A stretch of DNA of 64,000 bases. Source: Actinocorallia populi (GTDB lineage Bacteria; Actinomycetota; Actinomycetes; Streptosporangiales; Streptosporangiaceae). Position numbers and translations under genes: made by a program. Below, piece after piece: positions 19,637 to 28,115 of this stretch. Below the pieces are notes generated by a model that had not been told where the DNA came from, did not search any database, and saw only the letters and a list, made by a program, of their open reading frames with translations. Every line of letters begins with the position of its first letter. Position 1 is the first letter of the stretch. The stretch covers positions 224,942-288,941 of the forward strand of contig NZ_PVZV01000011.1 in assembly GCF_002995495.1 (NCBI RefSeq). Direction: 5' to 3'.

Positions 19637-20857
19637 GTGCGTTTTCTGCTGTCCACGATAGGGACGCGCGGTGACGTCCAGCCGCTGGTGGCGCTGGCCA
19701 TGGAACTGAGGGGACTGGGGCAGGAGGTCCACCTGTGCGTGCCTCCGGACTTCCGCGACTGGATCGACGGTTTTGCGATTCCCGCCACCGCCATCGGGCC
19801 CGAGTTGCGCAAGGCCGCGGCCGTCCCGTCGGCGCCGTCGGCCCCGCCCTCGCCGGAGCGGCTGCGCCTGCTGGCGAGGGACTCGGTCGCCGCCCAGTTC
19901 GCGACGGTCGCGGAGGCGGCCGAGGGCTGCGACGTCATCGTCGCCGCGACGGCCCTGCAGGTGGCGGCCCGCTCGGTGGCGGAACTGAAGGGCATCCCCT
20001 ACGTCTTCGCCGCCTACTGCCCGGCGGTCCTGCCGTCGCCGCACCACGCGCCGCCGGTCCTTCCGGGACCGCCGCCCGCGGAGACCGGCGACCGCGGGCC
20101 GTGGGACCGGGACGCAGCACGCTTCAACGAGATGTTCGGTGACGCGCTCGACTCCCACCGCGCGTCACTCGGCCTGGCTCCGGTCGAGGACGTGCGCGGC
20201 CACATCCTCACCGAGCGGCCCCTGCTGGCGGCCGACCCGGTGCTGGCGCCCTGGCCCGGGCCCGCCGACGCGGGCGTCGTGCAGACCGGCGCCTGGATCC
20301 TGCGGGACCGGCGCCCGCTGCCTCCGGAGCTGGTGGAGTTCCTCCGGTCCGGTGAGCCGCCCGTCTACTTCGGTCTCGGCAGCCGCATGCACGCCCCGCA
20401 GGGCCTCGTCCGAGAGATGGTCGAGTCGGCCCGCACGCTCGGACGCCGCGCGATCGTCTCCCGAGGCTGGGCCGGCCTGTCCCCGGTGGACGACGCCCCC
20501 GACTGCATGTCCGTCGGCGACGTCGACCACCGGGCGCTCTTCGGGCGGGTCGCCGCCGTCGTCCACCACGGCGGGGCCGGCACCACGACGACGGCCGCCC
20601 TCGCCGGGACGCCGCAGGTCGTCCTCCCCCAGGTCTACGACCAGTACTACTGGGCGCAGCGGGTCCAGGACCTCGGCATCGGAACCGCGCACCCGTCCGC
20701 CGAGCCGACCGCGGAATCGCTGGCCGCGGCCCTCGACCGCGCCCTCCGCCCCGGTACGGCGGCCCGTGCCCGGGCCGTCGCCGCCGAGATGAGCGACGAC
20801 GGCGCCGGGGCCGCCGCCCGGCACCTGGTCTCCTCGAACCTGCAGAGTCCGCCCTGA
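19637..20857 (+). CDS. GT1-family (UGT-like) glycosyltransferase
   Basis: This 406-residue GT-B enzyme has an N-terminal acceptor domain opening STIGTRGDVQPLVALA and a C-terminal sugar-nucleotide domain. The family signature is VHHGGAGTTTTALAGTPQ (about 312-329), followed by DQYYWAQRV. It resembles glycosyltransferases of macrolide or glycopeptide tailoring, sterol and flavonoid glucosylation. No biosynthetic genes surround it, so it may act on xenobiotics or on a product made elsewhere. The start is GTG with a GGGAG site upstream. Confidence 0.92.
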   Translation: MRFLLSTIGTRGDVQPLVALAMELRGLGQEVHLCVPPDFRDWIDGFAIPATAIGPELRKAAAVPSAPSAPPSPERLRLLARDSVAAQFATVAEAAEGCDVIVAATALQVAARSVAELKGIPYVFAAYCPAVLPSPHHAPPVLPGPPPAETGDRGPWDRDAARFNEMFGDALDSHRASLGLAPVEDVRGHILTERPLLAADPVLAPWPGPADAGVVQTGAWILRDRRPLPPELVEFLRSGEPPVYFGLGSRMHAPQGLVREMVESARTLGRRAIVSRGWAGLSPVDDAPDCMSVGDVDHRALFGRVAAVVHHGGAGTTTTAALAGTPQVVLPQVYDQYYWAQRVQDLGIGTAHPSAEPTAESLAAALDRALRPGTAARARAVAAEMSDDGAGAAARHLVSSNLQSPP

Positions 20858-20942
20858 GCCGTTCCGGGCCCGTCTGAGCGGGTCAGGAGCCTCGGCCCCA
20901 GGGCTTCGGCGACGTCCGTCCGCGGCCGGTCCTGCGGCGTCC

Positions 20943-20977
20943 GCCCCGCCGCCCGCCGTGCAGGCGGGCGGCGGGGC
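20943..20977. terminator. Bidirectional hairpin between convergent genes
   Basis: A perfect 15-bp stem (20943-20957 with 20963-20977) with loop GTGCA lies between the glycosyltransferase (plus) and the decarboxylase-family gene (minus, stop at 20984). It could serve both. Confidence 0.75.
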
Positions 20978-20983
20978 CGGTGG

Positions 20984-21421
20984 TCACGGCTGGGGAGAGA
21001 GCCGGTTGATGACGCCCAGGCGGTTCATGGCGTTCATCTGGGCGATGGTCGCGATCAGTGCGGCGAGCAGTTCCTCCGGGTAGTGCGCGGCGGCCTCCTC
21101 CCAGACGGCGTCGGAGACGCCGTGGCCTCCGGGCAGGAGGGTGCCTTCCTCGGCGAGGGCCAGGGCGGCGCGTTCGGCCGGGGTGTAGAAGGGCGACTCG
21201 CGCCAGGCGGCGACGCCCCAGACGCGCCGGTCGTCCTCGCCGAGCTTCTTCAGGTCGGCGCTGTGGGAGTCCACGCAGTAGGCGCAGCCGTTGAGCTGGC
21301 TGATGCGCAGGTACAGCAGGTCGACGGTGGCGTCGGGCAGCCCGGACGAGCGGATGTACTTCTCGAGCGAGCCGAACGCCCGGTAGACGTCGGGGGCGGT
21401 GCTCCGCAGATCGATCCTCAT
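20984..21421 (-). CDS. Carboxymuconolactone decarboxylase/AhpD-like protein, ECF41 partner
   Basis: This 145-residue protein has the AhpD-like helical core with the redox pair in NGCAYCVDSHSADLKKLGE (C-x2-C and downstream His). It starts at ATG 21421, overlapping the stop of the sigma factor by 4 bp. Genes of the carboxymuconolactone-decarboxylase/oxidoreductase/epimerase group are the standard neighbours and targets of ECF41 sigma factors. A role in oxidative or metabolic stress is plausible, but the substrate is unknown. Confidence 0.93.
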   Translation of the reverse strand: MRIDLRSTAPDVYRAFGSLEKYIRSSGLPDATVDLLYLRISQLNGCAYCVDSHSADLKKLGEDDRRVWGVAAWRESPFYTPAERAALALAEEGTLLPGGHGVSDAVWEEAAAHYPEELLAALIATIAQMNAMNRLGVINRLSPQP

Positions 21422-22269
21422 GGGAGTTTCCTCAGCTTCTCAGGATTCAACTGGATGTCGATCTCGCGGATCCGGCCGTCGAGGACGGTGAAGCCGAAGA
21501 CGCCGGTGACCGTGCCGTCCTGCACGCGCAGCAGCCCGGGAGCCCCGTTGACGGCCGCCGGGACGAACACCGCCGCCGAGGCGAACTTCGTCCGCACCCC
21601 GACGAGGAACCGGGCGACCCGTCCGGCCCCGACCACGGGGTTGCGCGCCGCGCGCACCCGCCCGCCGCCGTCGGTGCGCAGGACGACGTCCGGGTCGAGG
21701 AGGCCGAGCAGCCTCCCCAGGTCGGCGCCCGAGGCGGCCTCGGCGAACAGCGCGACCGCCCGCCGGTGCTCCGCCTCGTCCACGTCGAACCGGGGAGCGC
21801 GGGCGCGGACGTGCCGCCGCGCCCGCGAGGCCAGCTGGCGGCAGGCCTCGGGCGTGCGCCCGACGGCCTTCGCCACCTCGGTGAAGGCCAGCCCGAACAC
21901 GTCGTGCAGCACGAACACGGTGCGTTCGGCCGGGCTCAGCGACTCCAGGACGACGTGCAGCGCCAGGCTCATCGACTCGTCCAGCGTCACCCGGTCGGCC
22001 GGATCGGGGACGGCTACGTCGGGTTCCGGCAACCAGGGACCGACGTATCGCTCCCTGCGGTGCCGCGCCGACTTCAGCACGTCGAGGGCGAGCCGCGACA
22101 CCGTCACCACCAGCCAGCCCTCGACGTCCCCGTCCACCCCGGCCCGCCACATCCGCAGCCACGCCTCCTGGACGACGTCCTCGGCCTCGGCCAGGTCGCC
22201 GAGCACCCCGTAGGCCACCCGGACGAGCCGGGGCCGCAACGCGTCGAAGCCGGTCACGAGATCGTTCAT
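21418..22269 (-). CDS. ECF41-family RNA polymerase sigma factor with SnoaL-like regulatory extension
   Basis: This protein of about 283 residues has a sigma2 region (FDALRPRLVRVAYGVLGDLAEAEDVVQEAW), the linker motif WLPEP, and sigma4 (SPAERTVFVLHDVFGLAFTEVA). A C-terminal extension of about 100 residues of the NTF2/SnoaL type carries DGGGR and NPEKLRKL. WLPEP, DGGGR and NPEKL are the hallmarks of group ECF41, whose fused extension replaces an anti-sigma factor. I chose the ATG at 22269 because the promoter upstream would start transcription at about this codon. Confidence 0.94.
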   Translation of the reverse strand: MNDLVTGFDALRPRLVRVAYGVLGDLAEAEDVVQEAWLRMWRAGVDGDVEGWLVVTVSRLALDVLKSARHRRERYVGPWLPEPDVAVPDPADRVTLDESMSLALHVVLESLSPAERTVFVLHDVFGLAFTEVAKAVGRTPEACRQLASRARRHVRARAPRFDVDEAEHRRAVALFAEAASGADLGRLLGLLDPDVVLRTDGGGRVRAARNPVVGAGRVARFLVGVRTKFASAAVFVPAAVNGAPGLLRVQDGTVTGVFGFTVLDGRIREIDIQLNPEKLRKLP

Positions 22270-22277
22270 ACCCCGAG

Positions 22278-22304
22278 CACGAGACGGGCCGCCGGAGTGT
22301 GACA
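22278..22304 (-). promoter_or_regulatory. Candidate ECF41 autoregulated promoter
   Basis: On the minus strand TGTCACA (22298-22304), a 16-nt spacer and CGTG (22278-22281) precede the sigma-factor ATG by 8 nt. From memory the ECF41 consensus is TGTCACA-N16-CGTC, so this matches at all but one base and in spacing. Confidence 0.7.
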
Positions 22305-22310
22305 TCGGGA

Positions 22311-23324
22311 TCAGCCGTTGGTCAGGGAGACCGCCGCCTTGTCGCCGGGAGCGGTGCCGACCGCCCACAGGGCGCCGGGCAGGGGGTCGACGGCGTTGAT
22401 CGTGTCGACGGGCAGGGACGCGGACCGCCACGCGGTGCCGTCGAAGCGGTGGACGGTGTTCTCGTCGACGCGCCACAGGGCGCCTTCGGCGTCGAGCAGG
22501 TACCTGGTCGCCAGGACGCTCGTGGGGATTTCGGGAGCCGGCGGAAGGGCGGTGGTGCCGCCGTCGGACACGCGTTTCACGGTCCGGTCGGGGGAGGAGT
22601 AGTAGTACAGGGCGTCATCGTCGACGGCCAGGAGGTGGCCCTCGGAGGCTCCTTCCGCCTCGACCCAGCCGTTGCCGTCCCGGCGGAGCGGCTTGTGGCC
22701 CACCAGGTAGACCTCGTTCGAGGCGGTCACATGGACGTCATGGACGAAGTCGTCGGGCACGGCGTGGACGGCCCATTCGCCAGCCTTCCAGTGGAACACG
22801 CACCTGCCGCCCCAGGAGGCCCAGGCTTCGTCGGTTCCCGCGGCGGTCAGCTGGAGCTTCGCGCGCGAAGCGGTACTCGGGCAGTCCCCCGCGGGCAGAG
22901 CGATCTCGTTCCACTTCTTCCCGTCCCACCGGAAGATGCGGGCCTGGCCGTTCTTCATTCCAGAGACCCACACGTTGCCCGAGGCGGACGCGTCGAGGTC
23001 CGCCAGTTCGTAATTCCACGTGACGGGAGGGTTCTTCGTCTCCCAGAAGGTTCCGTTCCAGCGCTTGAGGGTCGTGTTGGAGTTGCATGTCGTCCCGGCG
23101 CCGAGGAAAGGAATCGACCAGTCGTAGCAGGTCTGCCCCGCGTAACCTCCGACCCACACTTCCTCGGGTCCCAGGGCGGCGACGTGGGAGAGCCCCGAGT
23201 CGGGCACCATCTGCGGTGCTCTGGTGACACGCCACGGTCTTTCTTCGGCGTACGCGGCCGGAGCGAGCATTCCGACGGCCAAGGCGGCCGCCGCGACGAT
23301 GAGTGTTCTTCTCATGGCGGTCAT
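22311..23324 (-). CDS. Secreted beta-propeller-like protein, function unknown
   Basis: This 337-residue protein has a Sec signal peptide (MRRTLIVAAAALAVGMLAPAAYA, cut after AYA). Repeated blade-like segments of about 45-60 residues follow, with patterns such as WNGTFWETK, FRWDGKKWNEI and FDGTAWRSASLP separated by turns like DASASGNVWVSG. Two cysteine pairs may form disulphides. It resembles extracellular propeller or WD-like proteins of actinomycetes. A GGGAG ribosome site precedes the ATG. No partner is evident. Confidence 0.85.
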   Translation of the reverse strand: MTAMRRTLIVAAAALAVGMLAPAAYAEERPWRVTRAPQMVPDSGLSHVAALGPEEVWVGGYAGQTCYDWSIPFLGAGTTCNSNTTLKRWNGTFWETKNPPVTWNYELADLDASASGNVWVSGMKNGQARIFRWDGKKWNEIALPAGDCPSTASRAKLQLTAAGTDEAWASWGGRCVFHWKAGEWAVHAVPDDFVHDVHVTASNEVYLVGHKPLRRDGNGWVEAEGASEGHLLAVDDDALYYYSSPDRTVKRVSDGGTTALPPAPEIPTSVLATRYLLDAEGALWRVDENTVHRFDGTAWRSASLPVDTINAVDPLPGALWAVGTAPGDKAAVSLTNG

Positions 23325-23363
23325 GCTGTTCTCCCGTCCGCTGTTTTTCTTGTTCGGGGAACG

Positions 23364-24602
23364 TCAATCAGCCTCGGAGATTTTCTGTTCTCTGGACACT
23401 TCCCCGCTTTCGTCAATCCGCTGGATGCGGTCGGCGGGCACGGGCCGTCGCGGGGAACGCGAGGTGAGCCGGTGGTAGGCGAGGCCGGTGACGAGGCCCC
23501 AGAAGGGAGCGCCGACGCCCAGGACGGTGATGCCGGAGGCGGAGACGACGAGGGCGATGACGGCGGCCTCGCGGGCGTCCGGGTCCTGGACGGCCGCGTG
23601 CAGGGAGGCGGCGAGGGCGGCGAAGAGGGCGAGGCCCGCGACGGACTCGATGAGCAGCGGCGGCGCGGTGGAGGCGAAGGAGACGGCCAGGCCCGACATG
23701 AGGCCGAGGAGCAGGTAGACGACGCCGCCGGTGACGGAGGCGATCCAGCGGCGGTCGGGATCGGGGTGGGCGTCGGGTCCGGCGGCGAGCTGGGCGGTGA
23801 TGGCGGCGAGGTTGATGGCGTGGCCGCCGAACGGGGCGCCCAGGAGCGTGCCGGCCCCGGTGGTGGTGAGGACGGGGCGCAGGTCGGGCCGGTAGCCGTT
23901 CGCCGCCATGACGCTCATGCCGGGGACGTTCTGGGACGCCATCGTCACGATGTACAGGGGGAGGGCGATGCCGATGAGCGCGTCGGGCGACAGGGCGGGC
24001 CACTCGAAGGACAGGACGGGCAGGACGCCCGCCATGGGCGGCGCGCCGGGGGAGCGGGTGAACCAGATGGCGGCGATGGCGACAGCCAGCGCGGCGGGCA
24101 CGGCCCAGACCTTCGTGCGGGCGAAACGGCCGAGCACCAGCCAGGTCAGGACGACGGGGATCGCGGCGCGCGGGAGCTCGGCGACGGCCTTCACCGGCGC
24201 GAGGCACAGCGGGAGCAGGACGCCCGCGAGCATCGCCGACGCCAGCGGGACGGGGATCGCCGCGAGCAGCCGGGCGAGCCGCGCCGACAGTCCGGTGAGC
24301 ACCAGGAGCACCCCGGTGACGGCGAAGGCGCCCAGCGCCTCCCGGTAGGTGATGTCCCGGCTCACCCCGGTCGCCAGCAGGGCCGCTCCGGGCGTCGACC
24401 AGGCGATGCTGATCGGCATCCGGTGGCGCAGCCCCAGGTAGACGGCGCTCAGGCCCATCGTCACCGACAGGACGAGCAGCCCGGACGCGGCCTGCCGCCC
24501 GTCCGCGCCGATCGCGCGCAGCCCGGCGAGCACGACGGCGAACGAGCTGGCGAAGCCGACGATCGCCATCACGATCCCGGCGAGCACCGGTTGCAGCCTC
24601 AC
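23364..24602 (-). CDS. benE: BenE-family benzoate/H+ symporter-like transporter
   Basis: This 412-residue integral membrane protein has 11-12 hydrophobic segments and BenE hallmarks: IAWSTPGAALLATG near residue 70 and SQNVPGMSVMAANGYRPD in the middle. The family belongs to the APC superfamily and imports benzoate or related aromatic acids with protons. No aromatic-degradation genes lie nearby, so the substrate here is uncertain. It is divergent from a cupin-XRE regulator, with two palindromic operators between them. Confidence 0.93.
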   Translation of the reverse strand: MRLQPVLAGIVMAIVGFASSFAVVLAGLRAIGADGRQAASGLLVLSVTMGLSAVYLGLRHRMPISIAWSTPGAALLATGVSRDITYREALGAFAVTGVLLVLTGLSARLARLLAAIPVPLASAMLAGVLLPLCLAPVKAVAELPRAAIPVVLTWLVLGRFARTKVWAVPAALAVAIAAIWFTRSPGAPPMAGVLPVLSFEWPALSPDALIGIALPLYIVTMASQNVPGMSVMAANGYRPDLRPVLTTTGAGTLLGAPFGGHAINLAAITAQLAAGPDAHPDPDRRWIASVTGGVVYLLLGLMSGLAVSFASTAPPLLIESVAGLALFAALAASLHAAVQDPDAREAAVIALVVSASGITVLGVGAPFWGLVTGLAYHRLTSRSPRRPVPADRIQRIDESGEVSREQKISEAD

Positions 24603-24623
24603 CCGTTCCCCCTCACAGCGCCG

Positions 24624-24637
24624 TTCCGTTTACGGAA
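24624..24637. promoter_or_regulatory. Palindromic operator 1 (TTCCGT-N2-ACGGAA)
   Basis: A 6-bp inverted repeat with centre TT lies 22 bp before the transporter start. An identical half-site pair with centre AA lies 34 bp further on, about three helical turns away. It probably binds the adjacent XRE regulator. Confidence 0.75.
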
Positions 24638-24657
24638 CAGCGAGCATACCCGGAGTG

Positions 24658-24671
24658 TTCCGTAAACGGAA
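24658..24671. promoter_or_regulatory. Palindromic operator 2 (TTCCGT-N2-ACGGAA)
   Basis: This is the second copy of the dyad, 31 bp before the regulator ATG. With its flanks it is an inverted copy of operator 1 (CGTTCCGT...ACGGAACA), so the whole 50-bp region is symmetric, as expected of a shared divergent control region. Confidence 0.75.
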
Positions 24672-24701
24672 CGGTGCGGCCGTCCGGCATGCTTGGGCAC
24701 C

Positions 24702-25244
24702 ATGACCGACGGACAGGGCTTCGCCGCCGAGATAGGGCGGCGCATCCGCGACCTCCGCCGGACCCGCGGGATCTCCCTGTCGGAGCTGGCGCACCGCGCG
24801 TCCGTCGGCAAGGCGACGCTGTCCGCGCTGGAGTCCGGCACCCGCAACCCCACGGTCGAGACGCTGTACGCGATCACGGCCCAGCTGAACGTCCCGCTCG
24901 CCTCCGTGCTCACCGACCCGGGCGTCCCCGCCGCCGAGGCCGTCCACGGCGAGGCCGTCACCGCCGAGCTGCTGGAGACGTTCGACGACGGTGGCCGCAC
25001 CACCGAGCTCTACCGGCTGCGCATCCGCCCCGGCCGGCGGCAGGTCTCCCCGGCCCACCCCGAAGGCGTCACCGAACACCTGACGGTCTTCACCGGCACC
25101 GCCCGGGTGGGCCCCCTCGACGCGCCCCTGACCATCCCCGCCGGGGCGCACGCCTCGTGGCGTTCGGACGTCCCGCACCTCTACGCGACCGAAACGGACG
25201 AAGAAGTGCAGGCGGCACTTCTCATCCGGCATCCCCGGGCCTGA
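24702..25244 (+). CDS. XRE-family regulator with cupin sensor domain
   Basis: This protein of about 180 residues has an N-terminal helix-turn-helix (IRDLRRTRGISLSELAHRASVGKATLSALESG, split here across residues 13-44) and a C-terminal cupin (about 105-175) with the conserved HPEGVTEHLTVFTG. Cupin-XRE proteins bind a small ligand and control a neighbouring transporter or enzyme. The ATG at 24702 was preferred over an in-frame TTG 9 bp upstream. Divergent position and twin operators suggest it controls benE and itself. Confidence 0.9.
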   Translation: MTDGQGFAAEIGRRIRDLRRTRGISLSELAHRASVGKATLSALESGTRNPTVETLYAITAQLNVPLASVLTDPGVPAAEAVHGEAVTAELLETFDDGGRTTELYRLRIRPGRRQVSPAHPEGVTEHLTVFTGTARVGPLDAPLTIPAGAHASWRSDVPHLYATETDEEVQAALLIRHPRA

Positions 25245-25365
25245 AGAAAGAACGGCCGATGGCCGTATCCGGACGCGGCCGAGGGCCGACCGTTCGCCCG
25301 GCTCGGCGGTGCCGGGGCATCCGCTCACCCTGGGGTCCGCGGCCCTCAACTCCGCGAGCGGGACG

Positions 25366-25486
25366 TGAAATGCCGTACCAAGGGAAAAGGGCCCTGGGAC
25401 CCGACCGGAGGCCCGTTCCACGGAAGCCAAGGCAAGAGGAAGCCTTTTCGGAGAGCGGGGAGGTCGTCGCGGATGGCGGCGTCAGC
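25366..25486 (+). repeat. Diverged direct repeat, copy 1 (gene-tail relic)
   Basis: GCCGTACCAAGGGA..., CCTGGGACC-GACCGG and CGGGGAGGTCGTCGCGGATG appear here and again in the same order at 27077-27215. Copy 2 contains the 3' end of a hypothetical gene, so copy 1 is probably the relic of a paralogue tail. Confidence 0.6.
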
Positions 25487-25907
25487 GGAGGCGAAGCCCT
25501 CGTAGCCGCTGCACGTCGGGATGGTCGTCCCATCCGCGTTCCCGGCAGGACCGAAGCAGGGCGTCGCAGGCCGGTGTCAGGGAGCGGACGAACTCGTCCG
25601 CGGCGAGCACCACCGTGCGGCCGCTCCCGTGCGCGTTGGCGGTGACGGAGACGGATCCGTCTTCGAGAGCGGTCAGGTTGAGCCAGAAGGGGCCGTCGAA
25701 GAAACTCACCCTCCTGCGCCGACCCGGCTTCGCGCGGGCGTCCCCGGCGGCTTCGATCAGTTCGGCGACGAAGGCGACCGGGAGGTCGTTCCAGTTCCGC
25801 TCGGGGAACGGCACGCCCGCGAGTTCCACCCAGACGCCTCCCCAGATGACGCCCGATCCGGCCGGTTCGAGCGACGCCGTGTCGCAACGCAGTTGGAGTT
25901 CCATCAT
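25482..25907 (-). CDS. Hypothetical protein (141 aa)
   Basis: I do not recognise this family. It is a small soluble protein with alternating beta-type strands (SVSVTANAHGSGRTVVLAADEF) and a C-terminal helix (LTPACDALLRSCRERGWDDHP). It has no signal peptide or membrane helix. Codon usage fits the genome. It lies upstream of a sequence relic resembling the tail of the hypothetical gene at 27146, with the Spo0M gene in between, so it may belong to a small duplicated cassette. Confidence 0.7.
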   Translation of the reverse strand: MMELQLRCDTASLEPAGSGVIWGGVWVELAGVPFPERNWNDLPVAFVAELIEAAGDARAKPGRRRRVSFFDGPFWLNLTALEDGSVSVTANAHGSGRTVVLAADEFVRSLTPACDALLRSCRERGWDDHPDVQRLRGLRLR

Positions 25908-26142
25908 TCAATTTCAGACTGGAAGCGGCTTCCATCCGGCGGATTTTCTCGTTCACTCATATCTCGATCGTCAGTCCGTTCGCCTTCCCGTGGAGCTTCA
26001 CCCTGTCGTCCGGCCATCGTGGAGTTCCGTGAGGTCTGCCGGATCGAGGGCGCGGAACGGGGAACCCGGGGTCGCGGTGACGCGTCTGTTCAGACGATCG
26101 GGAAGAAGCTGGACGAGATTCGCCTTTCAGAAGGAGAAGAAC

Positions 26143-26883
26143 GTGGCATTCCGGAAGTTCCTTAGCTCGCTCGGCATCAACGCGCCCGGTGTCGACACGG
26201 TGCTGGACACCCCGGTGGTCACGCCGGGCGGCACGTTGCGGGGCTCGATCAGGGTGCGGGGCGGCGGGGCGGATGTCCGGATCGAACGCCTGAGGGTCGA
26301 ACTGGTGGTCCGGGTGGAGGCGAACGAGCCGGACGCGACCGGCTGGCACGCCCCGGGAGTCGTGCACTCCTACGAGATCGACGCCTTCGACCTGCCCGAG
26401 GGGAAGACCCTCGACTTCCCGCTGGCCCTCGAAGTGCCCTGGGAGATGCCCCTCACCCACGCCCTGGGCCTGCCGCTCAAGGGGGCACGCGCCGCCATCC
26501 GCACCACCGTCGAGATCGACAACGCCCTCGACAAGGGTGACTTCGACGAGATCGACGTGCACGCGCTCCCCGCCCAGGACGCCTTCTTCGCGGCATACCG
26601 GGACCTCGGCTTCCGCTTCGACGAAGCGGAGGTGAAGCACTACCGCTGCCAGGGCGGCGACAACCAGACCCTCCCCTACTGCCAGGAACTGGAGTTCTGG
26701 TTCCCCGCCGACTACGGCCTCGCGCCCGGCTCCCAGCTGGAGACCCTGCTGATCGCCAGGTCCGACTCCCTCGACCTGATCACCGGCACCAGCGGCCCCC
26801 ACCCCTTCTCCTACGCCGGCCTCACCGCCGACTCCGCCACCGAGTGGCTCGACGCCCACCTGCGCGGCCTCTTCCAGCGGTGA
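26143..26883 (+). CDS. spo0M: Spo0M-family sporulation-control protein
   Basis: This 246-residue protein has the arrestin-like beta fold of SpoOM. It opens FRKFLSSLGINAPGVDTVLD, continues with TPGGTLRGSIRVRGG and VHSYEIDAFDLPEGKTLDFP, and carries the EIDVHALP segment typical of the family. In Bacillus Spo0M modulates sporulation; in actinomycetes the role is open. An AAGGAG site lies 6 nt before the GTG at 26143, which fixes the start despite a longer open frame. Confidence 0.92.
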   Translation: MAFRKFLSSLGINAPGVDTVLDTPVVTPGGTLRGSIRVRGGGADVRIERLRVELVVRVEANEPDATGWHAPGVVHSYEIDAFDLPEGKTLDFPLALEVPWEMPLTHALGLPLKGARAAIRTTVEIDNALDKGDFDEIDVHALPAQDAFFAAYRDLGFRFDEAEVKHYRCQGGDNQTLPYCQELEFWFPADYGLAPGSQLETLLIARSDSLDLITGTSGPHPFSYAGLTADSATEWLDAHLRGLFQR

Positions 26884-27076
26884 ACGGCGCACGGTGCGGG
26901 ACCCGGCGGTCCGCACGCCGTCAGTCGCCGTTGAACAGAAGGCGGCGATGGGCCTGAGCCCGACCAGATCGAGCGCCTCCCGGACGCCGGCCTCCGCGAG
27001 CCGGCACATGGCTCCGATGGAGGCGTAGGCCGGAACGTCGTCTGCGGCGCAACGGACGCCCTCCCCGGAAGCCGGC

Positions 27077-27215
27077 GAAAGGCCGTACCAAGGGAATCGG
27101 AGGGCGAAGGGTCCCGGGACCTGACCGGGGCCCGTTCCGCCGGGATCAGGGGAGGGCGCAGGCGCCTCTCAGGGAGAACGGGGAGGTCCAGGCGGGGAGG
27201 TTGTTGCGGATGGCG
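27077..27215 (+). repeat. Diverged direct repeat, copy 2
   Basis: This is the partner of 25366-25486. It starts at GCCGTACCAAGGGA and runs into the last about 70 bp of the hypothetical gene 27146-27652, sharing GGGGAGGT-GTTGCGGATGGCGG with copy 1. Confidence 0.6.
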
Positions 27216-27652
27216 GCGGGGTCGTCGGTCTCGTAGTCGGGGACGCGGGGGGCGAGGCGGGGGACGTCGGCGACGTAGAACTCGGCGCGTTCGGCGGTGA
27301 GGCGGAGGCGGGCCTCGGGGAGGAAGACGAGGTCGAGGGTGAACAGGCCGTCGGAGGCGCCGGGGACGGAGGACGCCACGGTCCAGGCGCTCGGGGGGAC
27401 GGGGCGGGAAGCGGCGGTCCAGGTGAACTCGCGGACGCCGTGGGCGACGAGGAGGGCCGCGTCGCCCTTGGTGAACTCCATGGTGGTGCGCAGTTCCAGG
27501 AGCAGACCGGCGCGGGAGACGAGGGTCTCGACGCGGGTGTCCAGCAGCTGGGCGTCGAGGAGGACGTCGGGTTCGCGCAGCGGGTCCCGCTCGGGCAGGG
27601 GGGCGGTCTCGGGCTCGGCGGTGCCGTGGAAGAGGTCTTGGGCTCGCAACAT
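27146..27652 (-). CDS. Hypothetical protein (168 aa)
   Basis: I do not recognise the family. The protein is acidic and soluble, with an N-terminal LRAQDLFHGTAEPE, a central beta-rich stretch (LLLELRTTMEFTKGDAALLVAHGVREF) and a C-terminal NLPAWTSPFSLRG. It has no targeting signal. Its 3' end and downstream flank are partly duplicated near 25.4 kb. Confidence 0.7.
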   Translation of the reverse strand: MLRAQDLFHGTAEPETAPLPERDPLREPDVLLDAQLLDTRVETLVSRAGLLLELRTTMEFTKGDAALLVAHGVREFTWTAASRPVPPSAWTVASSVPGASDGLFTLDLVFLPEARLRLTAERAEFYVADVPRLAPRVPDYETDDPAAIRNNLPAWTSPFSLRGACALP

Positions 27653-27913
27653 GGATGAGGCCTCCGAGGGGGAGAGGTCTGCGGCCAGGTCCTCCTGATC
27701 ATAAACACGGTTGTCCCGTCAACGGCGGTGGACTCTCCGAAGCCGCCGCACGGTCTGCCGCGGGCTTCTGGAGTTCGACGCGGGCTCAGCCCCTCTCATG
27801 AGGAGGGGAGCGGTCTCCAGAAGCCGTACACCCGCCAACGCGCTTCTTCCCAGACCGCCTCTCCCCATCGGCCCTCGGGGATCCGCCTCCCTCCCGTTCT
27901 GATTCGCGCGACA

Positions 27914-28093
27914 GGTGCGAAGGCCGAGGACTGCCGGCCGCTGGAGCAGGCCGGGAACGCCGAGGAACGGGGCATCCACTACGTCATCTGGAAGCAGCAC
28001 GTCTGGAACATCGACCGCGCCGGAGAGGGCCGGCGCCCCGTGGAGGACCGCGGCAGCATCACCCAGAACCACGTGCACATCTCGATGTACTGA
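27914..28093 (+). pseudogene. C-terminal relic of an ARB_07466-type secreted domain
   Basis: An in-frame stretch of about 58 codons ending at TGA 28091 reads RGIHYVIWKQHVWNIDRAGE and DRGSITQNHVHISMY. This closely resembles the C-terminal domain of actinobacterial secreted hydrolase-like proteins, which usually end with a NHxDHVHVS-type motif; here three residues of that motif appear missing. No N-terminal part precedes it and the upstream sequence has poor coding character. It is probably a decayed gene end. Confidence 0.6.
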
Positions 28094-28115
28094 CCCGCGC
28101 CCGGTCCGTGCCGTC

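Noticed and set aside
19344..19661. 105-codon frame before the glycosyltransferase
   Set aside because: It has no ribosome site, no family resemblance and irregular codon use, and it overlaps the glycosyltransferase start out of frame.
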